Origin: Datura wrightii
Lineage: Eukaryota > Streptophyta > Magnoliopsida > Solanales > Solanaceae
Direction: 5' to 3'
Assembly (NCBI GenBank): GCA_035772735.1
Contig: JASDFA010000003.1
Span: 55,362,501 to 55,426,500 of the forward strand
DNA length: 64,000 nucleotides
Shown: positions 1 through 10,772 of the stretch, in pieces
How positions within the stretch are numbered: the stretch's first letter is position 1
Layout: every line of letters starts with the position of its first letter
Program-made: the position numbers and the translations under genes
Notes under the pieces: model-generated
The model's database searches: none
Told to the model about the DNA's origin: nothing
Seen by the model: the letters and a program-made list of their open reading frames with translations, nothing else

Positions 1-842
1 CAAATAGTGGAAGGATGGTAGGGTAGTTGGAGTGGGCCCTATTGGTTGGGATGAGTTCCATACCATATTTTTGGATCAGTTCTTTCCTCGAGATATGAGG
101 AAAATCAAAACAGCTGAATTTGAGAACTCTAGGCAGAACAACATGACGGTCAAGGAGTATGCTCTTGAGTTCACCCGCCTATCTAAATATGCAACTGAGA
201 TGGTGGCGGACTAGAGGCTCAAGTGAGTTAGTTCGTTCATGGGATAGCAGACTATTTTTTCAAAGATTGCTGGACCATGATGCTTCATCAGGACATTGAT
301 TTCTCATGGATAGTTCTTTACGCCCAACAAATAGAGGCAGTATAGGCGAGTGAGCGAGAGAGAGAGGCCAAGAGGGCCAGGATGGATAGCTTTGGATTCT
401 CCCAGCAGAGACATAGTGGTGGGCTCCTTCAATAGTACCACCAGAGATCATCAGCCCCAGTGCCATCATCAACAAGTGTGCCATCCAGATCTAGGCTCTA
501 TTAGAGGGGATGAGCATGAGGCTCTCGAGGTTAGGGGAGCAGATCTGTGGAGTCCAATATTCCAACTTGTGGCGGGTGGGGCCAGAGACACACTGGATAG
601 TGCTTAGCAGGTACAGGTGCTTGTTTTGGGTGCGAGAAGCCTGTACATATGCTCGGAGATTGCCTAGCAGCTAGATAGGGCCATAGTAGAGGCCGAGACC
701 TAGCAACTAGTTCAGCAGCTCCACCAGTATGGTTAGTTTAGCGGGGAGCCTCCACTAGTACAAGTGTTGGCCAACGTCAGACCAAATTTTATGCCCTCGC
801 ATTGCGTCAGGAGCATGAGGCCTCTCCAGATATACTCACTGG
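1..842 (+). pseudogene. Tek1 gag fragment (capsid and CCHC nucleocapsid), degenerate
   Basis: Would encode the structural Gag protein that forms the virus-like particle and packages element RNA in the cytoplasm. Visible in one frame at 32-211 is the capsid wording W-D-E-F, F-L-D-Q-F-F-P-R and Y-A-L-E-F-T-R-L-S-K-Y-A, typical of the retrotransposon gag domain; a stop follows at 212. A CCHC zinc knuckle (C-F-G-C-E-K-P-V-H-M-L-G-D-C) is intact at 622-663. Between them the reading is broken by several stops. The N-terminus is cut off by the window start. The equivalent, also broken, part of Tek4 lies at about 40790-41430. Confidence 0.8.
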
Positions 843-1295
843 TATGTTATGAGTAACCCATATTGATGTATATGCTTTGTTAGATCTAGGGGCTAACTTA
901 TCTTTTTTTATGCCCTATGTTGCTAGTAATTTCGAAATCAGTCCTAAAATTCTATCAGAACCCTTCTCACTCTCTACTCTAGTCGGTGATTCAATTATAG
1001 CTCGACGGGTATATATAAATTGCCTTGTCACAATCCTTCAAAAAGTTACCTCAACAGATGTAGAAGAACTAGCCATAATAGATTTTGATGTCATCTTTGT
1101 CATGGATTGGCTACATTCATATTATGCCTTATTAAATTGTAGAACCCGTGCGATAGAGTTTCGGTTTCTTGGTGAGCCAGTCCTAGAGTGGAAGGGTAGT
1201 TCAACTGTGCTTGTAGGTGGATTCATTTACAACCTTAAGGCCAGAAAGATGATCTCTAAGGGTTGCGAGCGCCATCTAGTTAGGGTTAAGGATGC
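843..1295 (+). pseudogene. Tek1 aspartic protease fragment
   Basis: Retroviral-type aspartic protease that would cleave the Gag-Pol polyprotein. The open stretch from 877 shows L-D-L-G-A-N-L-S-F-F where the active site should read D-[ST]-G-A, then S-I-I-A-R-R-V-Y and the D-W-L segment typical of the Gypsy protease C-terminal half. It ends at V-R-V-K-D-A, directly at the Ath2 LTR edge. The active-site Ser/Thr is replaced by Leu, and Tek4 also shows Leu there, so the loss may be old or shared. Not expected to be functional. Confidence 0.8.
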
Positions 1296-2230
1296 TTATA
1301 ACGTCAAAACCACAATCTTCTTTTACGAAAGAGCGTAAATGGTCATTGTATCAAAACAAATATCCCGACGGATGTTGGGGTCGAATCCCAAGCAAATTGA
1401 GTCGATAATTCAAGAGTTATAAACTAATTCAAACTAGAACGCATAATTGCTCAACACTTGAAAAGTAAAATTGGGGGGGGGGGATTAAAGGGAAATAACT
1501 ATCTAATTCTAAACTAAGACTAATTGGGGAGAATTCCAATTAAAGCAATCACAACTCATATGGCTAGGGGCATTCTATAGATGAGATCACAACTAAATCG
1601 AGAATTTCTTCAATGCCTTAGACTAAAAATTATCATAGATAGAAGTGGATAATTCACATTCTCTTTTATTTCAACCATAAGAATGTTTATGCTTTGGGTT
1701 CATTCAAACACCAAAGCCAATTCAAGTTATCAACCACACAAGCTTGAGCTAGCTATTTCTAGCCTTGACCTTTAATGGAGTGAAAATGTGGGTTTTAACT
1801 ATATCTAGCTTAATCCCACACACAAACATTACAATTCCTCTCTATTATCTTCTCACCCAAATCTCACCTTTCTCTCTCAAGCAAAAGCAAGAAAAGTAAA
1901 GCACAATTCATGTTTGAAAACCATCAATTTTAGAAATTATAACTTTAGAGAAGATAATAGATCTACAATTTCAATAAGAATCCAAGAGCAAATTATTAAA
2001 ATCCAATCAAATTGATAAATCCACAATGAATATACCTCTATCTAGGAAATTAGTAAAGCATATTTAAAGGTAGAGAGAATATACCAAGAGGATTTCCCTC
2101 ACGTTCATCACATTAGCTTCACAAATTTACTTCACAAGCTCTTACAACAAAGGTGGAATTCCTCCAATTTGGGTTAAAGAAAAAGAAGAAGAAAAGTACT
2201 ATCTAATTCTACAATTCTATGGGGAAAAGA
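1296..2230 (-). repeat. Ath2 3' LTR, segment 1 (terminal part)
   Basis: Matches 32655-33560 in order and orientation: both start (T-T or T-G)-A-T-A-A-C-G-T-C, followed by the run ATTGGGGTCGAAT or close variants. The terminal TG is TT here. It is AT-rich and non-coding, and contains a poly-G tract at about 1473-1482. The segment ends where Tek2 enters. The LTR resumes at 23057 with TTCTACCAAT, which matches TTCTACCAAT at about 33570 in the other LTR. Confidence 0.75.
2226..2230. repeat. Target-site duplication AAAGA of Tek2 (left copy)
   Basis: AAAGA directly precedes the TG of the Tek2 5' LTR and recurs directly after the terminal CA of its 3' LTR at 23052-23056. This perfect 5-bp duplication shows that everything from 2231 to 23051 arrived as one insertion, later enlarged by Tek3. 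Confidence 0.92.
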
Positions 2231-2393
2231 TGTTATACCCCGTAGTAAATCCCGGCACCTAGATGGCCTACTCGTGCATTGGTCAAGCATATTTGGAATC
2301 CATACGTGCTAGAGAAAGGCCCGGGGAAAGACCGGACGAGGAAACTTGTCGAACCATCGCGGAAGGAGCCGAGGCAGAGCCCCTCCGTGATGG

Positions 2394-2441
2394 CAATGTG
2401 TCACGGAGGTGGAGCCTCCGTGTTGGCTCCGTGACACGTTG
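2394..2441. promoter_or_regulatory. Promoter-proximal dyad, arms of 15 bp with 18-bp spacer (Tek2 5' LTR)
   Basis: Arm 1 CAATGTGTCACGGAG (2394-2408) and arm 2 CTCCGTGACACGTTG (2427-2441) are inverted copies with one mismatched position, separated by exactly 18 bp. Arm 2 ends 18 bp before the TATA box. The same arrangement recurs at 10225, 10466, 23530, 27663, 47386 and 52016, in LTRs of two lineages. The outer arm word ACGTGTC, seen in the undecayed copies, matches the ACGTGKC abscisic-acid-response consensus. A regulatory role is inferred. Confidence 0.6.
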
Positions 2442-2459
2442 GCCCTGTCCAGGCTCAAG

Positions 2460-2467
2460 TATATAAA
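2460..2467 (+). promoter_or_regulatory. TATA box of Tek2 5' LTR
   Basis: TATATAAA follows CTCAAG and is conserved in position in the Tek3 LTR (TATATAAG). It marks the likely U3 promoter, so transcription should start about 30 bp downstream, near 2490. Confidence 0.65.
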
Positions 2468-4803
2468 GCCCCACTTTGGTTTATTTCCATTTAAAACATA
2501 TGAAATTTCCAGAAAATGCAGAGGAACAGAGGAGAACGAAGAGGGTAAATATATTTTCGTCCGATTACGCTGCCAAACCTAGTCCAAACTCAAATTAACC
2601 TCAGATACCGAGGTATTTAGCAGTAGAGAGCATTCCTACGGATTTAGTTTCGCGAAATACGACCGACAAATCATCGAGCTACCGGGCGTCTATGTGCTCC
2701 TAGTTGTGAAGTGAACACTTCACCCTTCTGGACTTTTGAAAAATAGCGAGTTTTCGACCGTCTTTCGATAAGCCTATGTTTAGGCTATAATTTTATCGAA
2801 AGTAACGTCGTTCTTTAGAATAAAGCTATATTTAGAATTAATTGACGTATATATGAATGCAGTTGGGAGAAATAGCTGGAGTACTGACCGAGTCTCATCC
2901 GATAGTCGGATAACTCGAGGTTAAGGTATGTGAAGTTGTTCTTTGGCAAGTTAGTAAGCTTTACCTTGGTAAATCATAGTAAACTCCGTACTTGTAACTC
3001 TCGGGGTTGAATGTTGAGAATTAAGTAAGTCTAATAGATTCTGAGTTGTGTTGCCATATCGTATTCAATCCAAAAGTTAGAAAAGCATGCGTCGAAGGGC
3101 GAGTTAGCATCCCAGATTCAGTATAGCTTATTATGTGATTAGCAAGCATGTTGTAGAATAAAAAGAGGCAGATTTTCAGAATAAAAGTTAGTAAAGAAAG
3201 ATCAAATAGACAGACAGTTCTGGCTATAGATTAGCCATTCAGACAGATAGTACCCCTGCTACAGATTAGCCACGCAGTTAAATAAAGATTTCAGAATCAG
3301 TATAGTCAATAAAGAGTCAGTATAATATAGAAAGTGATCAGAATAAGAAATCAGATTTCAGATAGCCTTTTCAGTTATACATTCTTGCTATTTATATGTG
3401 CTATTTGTTTGTTGAGACTTGATATGGCGTGAGGGCACCTTATTGAGCGTCCTCGCCGCCCCTGGGTTGGTAATCGTGTCACCCACTGAGCGGGTGGGTT
3501 TACGTCACTCCAAGGGGTGGCATGCCGTCCCCAGTTAGGACGAAGATGGGATGAAGCTTTCCCCATATCAGGCTGATCAGCATTACAGTACAGATAGCCC
3601 TGTTGCGCGCAAGCGCCCAGGGAACACATACAGATACAGTTACAGTACAGATCTTATTACAGGTGTAGCTCTGGTTTCAGATAGCCCCGAGGAGAGTTCC
3701 GGGGAAACAGACCCTATCTGTTACTATCTACGTAGGAGTCCTCCGGACTCAGACACGGTTATTTATATCGGAGGCTATGGCCCGAGCTGGAGACCCAGGG
3801 GGCCAGCAGAGGAGCTCCGAAGTGAGTAGATGAGTGGAGTGACTTATTTTTGGTTGGTTTTGACCCGGGTAGGGGTATATAGATTGTTTGCTTGTTTGGC
3901 GCCGTCTGGCTTATAGGGGTTGGCATCGGCTCTTGTTTGCCATGTATCTATATGTGTATTTATGTGCTACATGTTAGTTAATAGGCAACAGGCCGCCGCG
4001 TCCACAGGTACGCTCCTTCCTATCACAGCACAGGAAGTCTAATACAGTTCATATCAGTTCTTACAGATTCAGTATTCCCCTGCTATTCAGAACTGCCAGT
4101 TATGCTATTGTATTCAGTTATGTTATTTCAGTTGCTTTGCATACTCAGTACCAGCGGTACTGACGCCCGGTGGGGCGCTGCATTACTTGCCTGCAGGTAC
4201 TCATAGACGAGGAGGCGATCCCTCGTGATTCTAGCCAGCGCAGAGTCATCAGCTCATGTCATCCGGAGCTTGATATCTCAGAGGTTTATATCATTTCCTT
4301 TTGTTGTATAGTATGGGTAGGCCGGGGCCCTATCCCGACCATCTTATCAGTATTCCTAAAGGCTTGCAGTCTATATATATTTCCCTGTGGTCAGTTGAGC
4401 CGGTCGTGTGAGGTCGTGCAGTTTGTTATAGCCATTTAGTATTTCAGCTTATGTCGGCCGTGTGTGGCAAAAATAAGTCAGTAGTGGTGACCTTGCCGGT
4501 CATGTAGTTATATAGTATGCTACTGTTGAGTTATAGATAACTAGACAGCATGGTGGCCTTGTCGGCCCGCATAGGTTCCTTGTTACGAGTATGTTTCTGG
4601 TTAGCTGTTATTACAGGTACAGGTGGCTATAGGCCAGTTGGTCGGAGGCTGTGTTTACAACCGTTATATTGCCCGTTGATTCCTTGAATCAGAGTTAGAG
4701 CCAGTCAGGCACCAGATATGCTCAGGCTCAGTAGTCTAGTAATTCAGGTCCTACTAGGGAACCAGGTGCCAGTCATACCCCCCAAGGCGGGGCGTGACAA
4801 ACT

Positions 4804-4815
4804 TGGTATCAGAGC
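4804..4815 (+). other. Tek2 primer binding site (initiator Met tRNA)
   Basis: TGGTATCAGAGC lies four bases after the LTR end. It is the complement of the 3' end of plant initiator Met tRNA, the usual minus-strand primer of Tekay/Del elements. Confidence 0.88.
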
Positions 4816-5014
4816 AGGTCGTGTCCCAGGGAGTCTGCAAGCCGTGCTAAGTAGAGTCTTGCCTATGGATGTGTCGTGCACCACATACTATAGGAAGGAG
4901 GCTGCGAGGCATGATAGAATGGTTACTCTTCTTTCTCAGTCAGTCGTGCTATAGAGCGGTACAGTATAGGGTCGAATCCTTAAAACTTATCGTATTCTTT
5001 GTCTACAGATAAGA

Positions 5015-6364
5015 ATGGCAGATCCGTGACACCCTGCCACAGGCAGGAGATTAGACACAGCAGTAGGAGAAGGCACTAGCAGGATGCCTCAGCTTCAGTC
5101 AGAGTCGGCCCGATCTGAGGGCGATATAGAGGCTTCATCACAGCCCCCTCAGCACCCCCTCTCACATCAGGAGCCGTTGGGCACTACACCGCCCCCGATA
5201 GCTCCTTTGCCTTCGCCATCAGATCAGGAGGTTCGTTTCGCTATAGTTATGTTGGCACAGATGATGGCCACACAGCGCCAGCCAGTGCCACCTGTAGCAG
5301 CAGAGCCTTCAGGTGGGTCAGGTAGTTCCAGGGTTTGGGAGTTTTTGGCACTGGGTCCCCCGCAGTTTACTGGGTCAGATCTGGCAGAGGACCCTCAGGA
5401 CTTCCTAGATAAGATGCAGAGGATATTCCGAGTTATGCATGTGACCTCTTCAGAGTCTGTTGAGCTGGCAGTGTTCCGGTTACGGGATATAGCTATATTG
5501 TGGTACAAGAGTTGGGAAAGGTCCCGAGGGAGAGGTGTTACCCCTCCGACCTGGACCAGCTTCTCGGAGGCCTTTCTAGATCATTATTTGCCACGAGGGA
5601 TCCGGCAGGCCCAGATGGACCAGTTCCTACATCTAGAGCAGGGGGTGAGGAGTATACGTGAGTATGCTTTACAATTTGACTCCTTAGCTCGTTATGCTCC
5701 AGCATTTGTTGATACTATGCCAGCAAGAGTTCACAAATTTATCATGTGTCTGAATCTGGAGTATACTGAGGCATGTATGACAGCGACATTACAGGAAGAT
5801 ATGAATATCGCCCGAGTACAGGCTTTTGCTCAGACCATAGAGGGTCTTAGACAGCGGCAACAGAGTAGTAGACAAATCAGTCAGGAACAGCGCCGTAGAG
5901 ACAGACCAGATGACATACAAAGGGATGTTCAGAGAGGACCCAGGCCTCGACTATCATATAGACCCCCTAGACCCCCACCTCCATCACAGAAGCAGCAGCG
6001 AGGTAGATATGTTCGTAGAGGGCAGTTAGAGCCCAGTGGCAGTTCCAGGACAGTAGGTTCCCCGCAATAGAGAAGGGGAGAACAGAGCAGATTTGCAACC
6101 TCACCCTGCCCCTATTGTAATCGACCACACTCCGGAGCTTGTAAATATGGCTCAACTGGGTGTTATATTTGCGGACAGGAGGGCCATCAGATGAGAGATT
6201 GTCCGACCAGAGGTCAGGGGAGTAGAGGCAGTCAGGATAGGGGATCCGCAGGGCCGCGAGTTCTAGCAGCCTCAGCAGGGCATGGGCCTCCAGGTTCAGT
6301 AGGCAGAGCCCGAGGTTGATCAGGAGCTTCCAGCTCAGGTACGGGCTCAAGCTGTACTTATGCA
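5015..6364 (+). pseudogene. Tek2 gag (capsid, nucleocapsid), stop codons
   Basis: The start is the ATG at 5015, seven bases after a TTTGTCTACAG acceptor-like sequence, and matches the Tek3 start. A TGA at 5027 stands where Tek3 has CAA. The frame is then open to a TAG at 6068 (CAG in Tek3). The capsid domain covers about 5320-5860, with F-T-G-S-D, E-D-P-Q-D-F-L-D and A-F-L-D-H-Y-L-P-R. An Arg-rich linker follows, then a CCHC knuckle C-Y-I-C-G-Q-E-G-H-Q-M-R-D-C at 6161-6202, with an extra C-N-R-P-H-S-G-A-C before it. The frame runs on into protease without a break in design, as in Tekay elements. Confidence 0.85.
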
Positions 6365-9300
6365 TTGCCAGGGAGACGGGATTCAGAAGCGTCTCCAGAT
6401 GCAGTGACAGGTATGAAGACTATCTGTTCATGCCCTTCTTATGTATTGATTGATCCAGGATCCACCTTGTCGTATATTACCCTATTCGTGGCACGAAAGT
6501 TCAATATTGCACCAAAATTATTACAGCAACCCTTTTCTATATCTACGCCCGTCGGTGACTCTATCATAGCTAGAAGAATTTACCGAGGGTGTATAGTGGA
6601 GGTTGCTGACCGCCGGACTACAGTAGATCTGGTAGAGCTAGAAATGATAGACTTCGATGCCATAATGGGTATGGATTGGCTAGTGCCGTGCTATGCCAAT
6701 GTTGAATGTTGGACCAAGACGGTCCGATTACACTTTCCAGGAGAGGTAGTGCGGGAGTGGAAAGGCAGCACAGCTATGCCAAGAGGTAGGTTTATTTCCT
6801 ACCTTTAGGCGAGGAAATTGATATCTAAGGGGTGTATTTACCATCTGGTCAGAGTTCAGAATGTTCGGGCAGAATCCCCGACACTCCAGTCTGTTCAGTG
6901 GTGAACAAGTTCCCTAATGTGTTTTCAGATGATTTACCTGGTATTCCCCCAGAAAGGGAAATAGATTTTGCTATTGATTTATTACCAGACACTTAGCCTA
7001 TATCAGTTCCTCCTTATCGTATGGCTCCTACAGAACTCAGAGAGTTGAAGGAGCAGTTAAAAGATTTGCTAGACAAAGGTTTCATCAGGCCGAGTACTTC
7101 ACCATGGTGTGCGCCAGTTCTATTTGTGAGGAAGAAAGATGGCTTGCTCCATATGTGCGTAGATTATCGGCAATTGAACAAAGTTACAGTGAAGAACAAG
7201 TACCAGCTTCCCAGATTTGATGACTTATTTGATCAGTTGCAGGGAGCCAGATACTTTTCAAAGATTGACTTGCGGTCCGGATATCACCAGGTTTGAGTCC
7301 GTGAAAGAGATATTCCCAAAACGGCGTTCAGGACCCGATATGGACACTTTGAATTTCTAGTTATGTCCTTTGGGTTAACGAATGCCCCAGCAGTATTCAT
7401 GGACCTGATGAATAGTATTTTCAGACCATATCTGGACCTGTTCGTGATTGTGTTTATTGATGATATTTTGGTGGATTCTCACTCTGAAGCGGATCACCGG
7501 ACTCATTTATGGACAGTGCTCCAGATTCTCAGGGACCGCCAATTATATGCTAAGTTTTCCAAGTGTGGATTCTGGCTGAACTCAGTAGCCTTCTTGGGGC
7601 ATATTGTGTCGGATGCTGGTATACAGGTTGACAAGCAGAAAATAGAAGCAATCAAATCATGGCCTAGGCCTACCACTCCGACTGAAGTCCGCAGTTTTCT
7701 GGGATTAGCGGGATATTATAGGAGGTTTGTTGAGGGATTCTCTACCATAGCTACACCTCTGACTAAACTGACGCAGAAAGCAGCGAAGTTTCTGTGGACA
7801 GAGGTATGCGAGCAGAGCTTCTAGGAACTGAAAGATAGATTGACCTCCGCCCCAGTGTTAACATTGCCGGAAGGTACAGAAGGATATTCAGTGTATTGCG
7901 ATGCATCAGGCATTGGGTTGGGTTGTGTGTTGATGCAGCATGGTAAGGTGATTGCGTACGCTTCCAGACAGCTGAGGAAACACGAGAAGAATTATTCTAC
8001 CCACGACCTGGAGTTAGCCGCAGTGATCCACACCATGAAAATTTGGAGACATTACTTGTATGGCGTCCATGTGGATATTTTTACAGATCACAAGAGCCTA
8101 CAGTATATCTTCACTCAGAGGGAGTTGAATTTGCGACAGCGTCGCTGGTTGGAGTTATTGAAAGATTATGACGTGAATATTCTGTACCACCCGGGAAAAG
8201 CCAATGTTGTAGCAGATGCTCTCAGTCATAAGTCCATGGGGAGTTTGGCGTATTTGCATCCCGAGCAGCGGGAATTGGCCAGGGAGATACATCAGTTAGC
8301 TAGCCTAGCCGTTCGTGTAGCAGAAACAGAGGATGGTAGAGCGGTAATTTAGAACACTGCCGTGTCATCATTAGTTGTGGAAGTGAAAGAACGGCAATTT
8401 GAGAATCCTGACCTAGTTCAGCTTAAAGATTATATTCCGCTAGGGAAGGCGCCAGGATTCCGGGTAACAAAGGATGGAGTGCTGCATTTTAAAGACCGCT
8501 TATGTGTTCCCAATGTTTCAAGCCTCCGCCAGCAGATCATGAACGAGGTACATTGCGCCCGCTATTCTCTCCACCCTGGCGCGACAAAAATGTACCATGA
8601 TATCAAAGAAAACTACTGGTGGCCAGGTATGAAAAGAGAAATTGCTGAATTTGTAGCTCAGTGTCCTAACTGCCAACAGGTGAAAGCAGAACATCAGAAA
8701 CCAGGCAGGTTGACTCAGGACATAGCAGTGCCTCTCTGGAAATGGGAAGCCGTGAATATGGATTTTGTAGAAGGATTACCCCGTACTAGACATAGACATG
8801 ACTCTATATGGGTGATAGTTGACAGATTGACAAAATCAGCTCATTTCCTGCTAGTGAGAACTACTTTCTCGGTCGAAGATTATGCGGAGTTGTATATCCG
8901 AGAAATAGTTAGGTTGCACGGAGTACCAGTATCCATTATTTCAGACAGAGGAGCACAATTCACGGCTAGATTTTGGCAGTCGTTTCAGAAAGGTCTGGGG
9001 ACGCAGATTAATTTGAGCATAGCGTTCCACCCTCAGACAGATGGACAGGCTGAACGCACCATTCAGACGCTCGAAGACATGTTGCGAGCATGTGTGTTAG
9101 ATTTTGGTGGTAGCTGGGATGAGCATTTGCCCCTAATCGAGTTTGCTTATAACAATAGTTATCACTCGGCTATTCAGATGGCACCTTTCGAGGCTTTATA
9201 CGAGTGAAAATGTAGATCGTCAATTGGCTGGTTTGAAATAGGAGAATCGGCGATGATTGGGCCAGACATCGTTTAGCAGTCAGAAGAGAAAGTAAAGCTT

Positions 9301-9800
9301 ATCAGAGAACGCCTACTGACTGCACAGAGCCGCCAGAAATCATATACTGACGTGCGGCGCTGAGACCTGGAATTTAACGTGAATGACTGGGTATCTCTAA
9401 AAGTATCTCTGATGAAAGGGGTGATGAGATTCGGCAAGAAAGGTAAGCTTAGTCCGAGGTTTGTTGGGCCTTATCAGATTCGTCGAAGGATTGGCCGAGT
9501 GCGTATGAATTGAACTTGCCGCCAGAATTAGAATCCGTTCATCCGGTCTTTCATGTGTCTATGCTAAGGAAATGCATAGGAGACCTGTCTAGAGCAGTCC
9601 CAGTCCAGGATATCCAAGTTACAGAAGAGCTGGCCTATGAAGAGGTTCCAGTAGCTATCTCAGATAGACAAATTCGTAGATTGAGAACTAAGGATATTGC
9701 ATCTGTCAAGGTATTGTGGCGTAATAGGAACCGAGAGGAGATGACGTGAGAGGCTGAGGAAGATATGAAAGCTAGATATCCTCACTTATTCCAGGCCTAG
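6365..9800 (+). pseudogene. Tek2 pol: protease, RT, RNase H, integrase, chromodomain; stops and two frameshifts
   Basis: Replication enzymes of the element. In order: protease with D-P-G-S-T (about 6450), RT with catalytic F-I-D-D at 7453-7464, RNase H (about 7880-8230), integrase with H-H-C-C zinc module and D-D-E core (about 8500-9200), and a C-terminal chromodomain ending R-Y-P-H-L-F before TAG at 9798. Compared with Tek3 there are 1-bp deletions near 6897 and 9497. Stops lie at about 6806 (TAG), 6994 (TAG), 7294 (TGA), 7822 (TAG), 8350 (TAG), 9205 (TGA), 9361 (TGA) and 9747 (TGA). Most correspond to CGA, CAG or TGG in Tek3 or in the family pattern, so they are deamination-type changes. 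Confidence 0.9.
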
Positions 9801-10026
9801 TTAGGCGACAGGTATGTCCGTATTATTACTTATGCAGTACCTTATGGTTGTATATCTATAAATGAGAAAGATTAATATTTGGCTATCAAGTGAATTTTAA
9901 GTATTGTGTGCAGTACCTGTATTGGACTTTTCTGCGTTTCAGGTTTTCGGGATAGTCCATATTACAGGGGAAACTCTACCAAAAGTTTCCTAAATAGTAA
10001 GTTGAGAAGTCCTCTCGATAGAAGTT

Positions 10027-10062
10027 TACATTCGAGGACGAATGTACTTAAGGGGGGAAGAA
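10027..10062 (+). other. Tek2 pre-PPT hairpin and polypurine tract
   Basis: TACATTCG-AGGA-CGAATGTA (10027-10046) is a perfect 8-bp stem with a four-base AGGA loop. CTTAAGGGGGGAAGAA (the plus-strand primer tract) follows directly and abuts the TG of the 3' LTR at 10063. Hairpins with the same loop and different stems precede the tract in Tek1, Tek3, Tek4, Ath2, Ath3 and Ath4. Confidence 0.8.
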
Positions 10063-10224
10063 TGTTATACCCCGTAGGAATCCCGGCACCTAGATGGCCT
10101 ACTCGTGCATTGGTCAAGCATATTTGGAAGCCATACGTGCTAGAGAAAGGCCCGGGGAAAGACCGGATGAGGAAACCTGTTGAACCATTGCGGAAGGAGC
10201 TGAGGCAGAGCCCCTCCGCGATGG

Positions 10225-10272
10225 CAACGTGTCACGGAGGTGGAGCCTCCGCGTTGGCTCCGTGACACGTTG
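10225..10272. promoter_or_regulatory. Promoter-proximal dyad, perfect 15-bp arms with 18-bp spacer (Tek2 3' LTR)
   Basis: CAACGTGTCACGGAG (10225-10239) and CTCCGTGACACGTTG (10258-10272) are perfect inverted copies. They are identical, base for base, to the arms in the unrelated Ath3 LTR at 23530-23577, but the 18-bp spacer sequence differs. Confidence 0.6.
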
Positions 10273-10300
10273 GCCCTGTCCAGGCTCAAGTATATAAAGC

Positions 10301-10305
10301 CCCAC
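10301..10305. repeat. Target-site duplication of Tek3 (CCCAC, right copy CCCAT at 20692-20696)
   Basis: CCCAC precedes the Tek3 5' LTR and CCCAT follows its 3' LTR, with a single C-to-T difference. The uninterrupted Tek2 5' LTR reads GCCCCACTTTGG at this point, which confirms the joining. Confidence 0.85.
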
Positions 10306-10465
10306 TGTTATACCCCATAGAATTCCCGGAACCTAGACGACCTATTCGCACGTTGGTTAAGCATATTAGAAGGCCATACGTGCTAGAGAAAGGCCGGGAA
10401 AAAGATGGACGAGAAACCCGTCGAACCATCGCGGGAGGAGCCGAGGTAGAGCCCCTCTGCGATGG

Positions 10466-10513
10466 CAGCGTGTCACGGAGGTGAGGCCTCCGCGATGGCT
10501 CCGTGACACATTG
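10466..10513. promoter_or_regulatory. Promoter-proximal dyad, 18-bp spacer (Tek3 5' LTR)
   Basis: CAGCGTGTCACGGAG (10466-10480) and CTCCGTGACACATTG (10499-10513) are inverted arms with two mismatched outer positions and an 18-bp spacer. The inner 11 bp are perfect. The distance to TATATAAG (10532) is 18 bp, as in Tek2. Confidence 0.6.
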
Positions 10514-10531
10514 CCCAGGTTCAGGCTCAAG

Positions 10532-10539
10532 TATATAAG
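10532..10539 (+). promoter_or_regulatory. TATA box of Tek3 5' LTR
   Basis: TATATAAG in the same context as the Tek2 box, 18 bp after the dyad. Transcription is expected to begin near 10560. Confidence 0.65.
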
Positions 10540-10772
10540 CCCCACTTCGGTTTAATTTCATTTAAACCTTTAAAAATTTCCAGAAAATAGAGGGTGAACG
10601 GCAGAGAGGAGTAAGAACGAAGGAAATTAAATAATTTTCGTCCGATTACGCTGCTAAACGCTGCCCAAATTCAAATTAACCCCAGATACTGAGGTATTTA
10701 GCAGTAGAGAGCATTCCTATGGATTTAGTTTCGTGAAATACGGCCGACGAATCGGCGAGCCACCGAACTAAG

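Larger units (their letters stand above)
1..1295 (+). mobile_element. Tek1, left part: Tekay/Del-like chromovirus, truncated by window start and by Ath2
   Basis: Internal part of a Ty3/Gypsy chromovirus running from mid gag to the end of protease. The reading stops at 1295, where the LTR of the minus-strand element Ath2 begins, and the same pol resumes at about 34172 in the protease-RT linker. The resumed sequence lacks roughly 12 codons relative to Tek4, so a small deletion accompanied or followed the Ath2 insertion. The wording of gag and protease is closest to Tek4 (40367-42130), so Tek1 and Tek4 belong to one subfamily. The Tek1 5' LTR is outside the window. Confidence 0.85.
2231..4799 (+). 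repeat. Tek2 5' LTR (2569 bp)
   Basis: Starts TGTTATACCCCGTAG and ends CGGGGCGTGACA, followed at once by the primer binding site. Contents in order: a GC-rich dyad (2394-2441), a TATA box (2460-2467), a leader-type region with a GTATGT donor-like site at 2926, a CAGTACC-AGC-GGTACTG hairpin (4146-4162), and repeated GGCC/CCGGTC words at 4390-4580. Compared with its 3' LTR it lacks about 30 bp near 2688, including an AGGTAAGT. Short open frames inside it are not protein-like. Confidence 0.92.
10063..10305 (+). repeat. Tek2 3' LTR, segment 1
   Basis: Begins TGTTATACCCCGTAGG and runs parallel to 2231-2473 through the dyad (10225-10272) and TATA box. It is cut by Tek3 at 10306, just after the word GCCCCAC, and resumes at 20697. 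Confidence 0.92.

Noticed and set aside
4804..4815. Initiator Met tRNA gene
   Set aside because: Only the 12-base primer complement is present; no cloverleaf follows.
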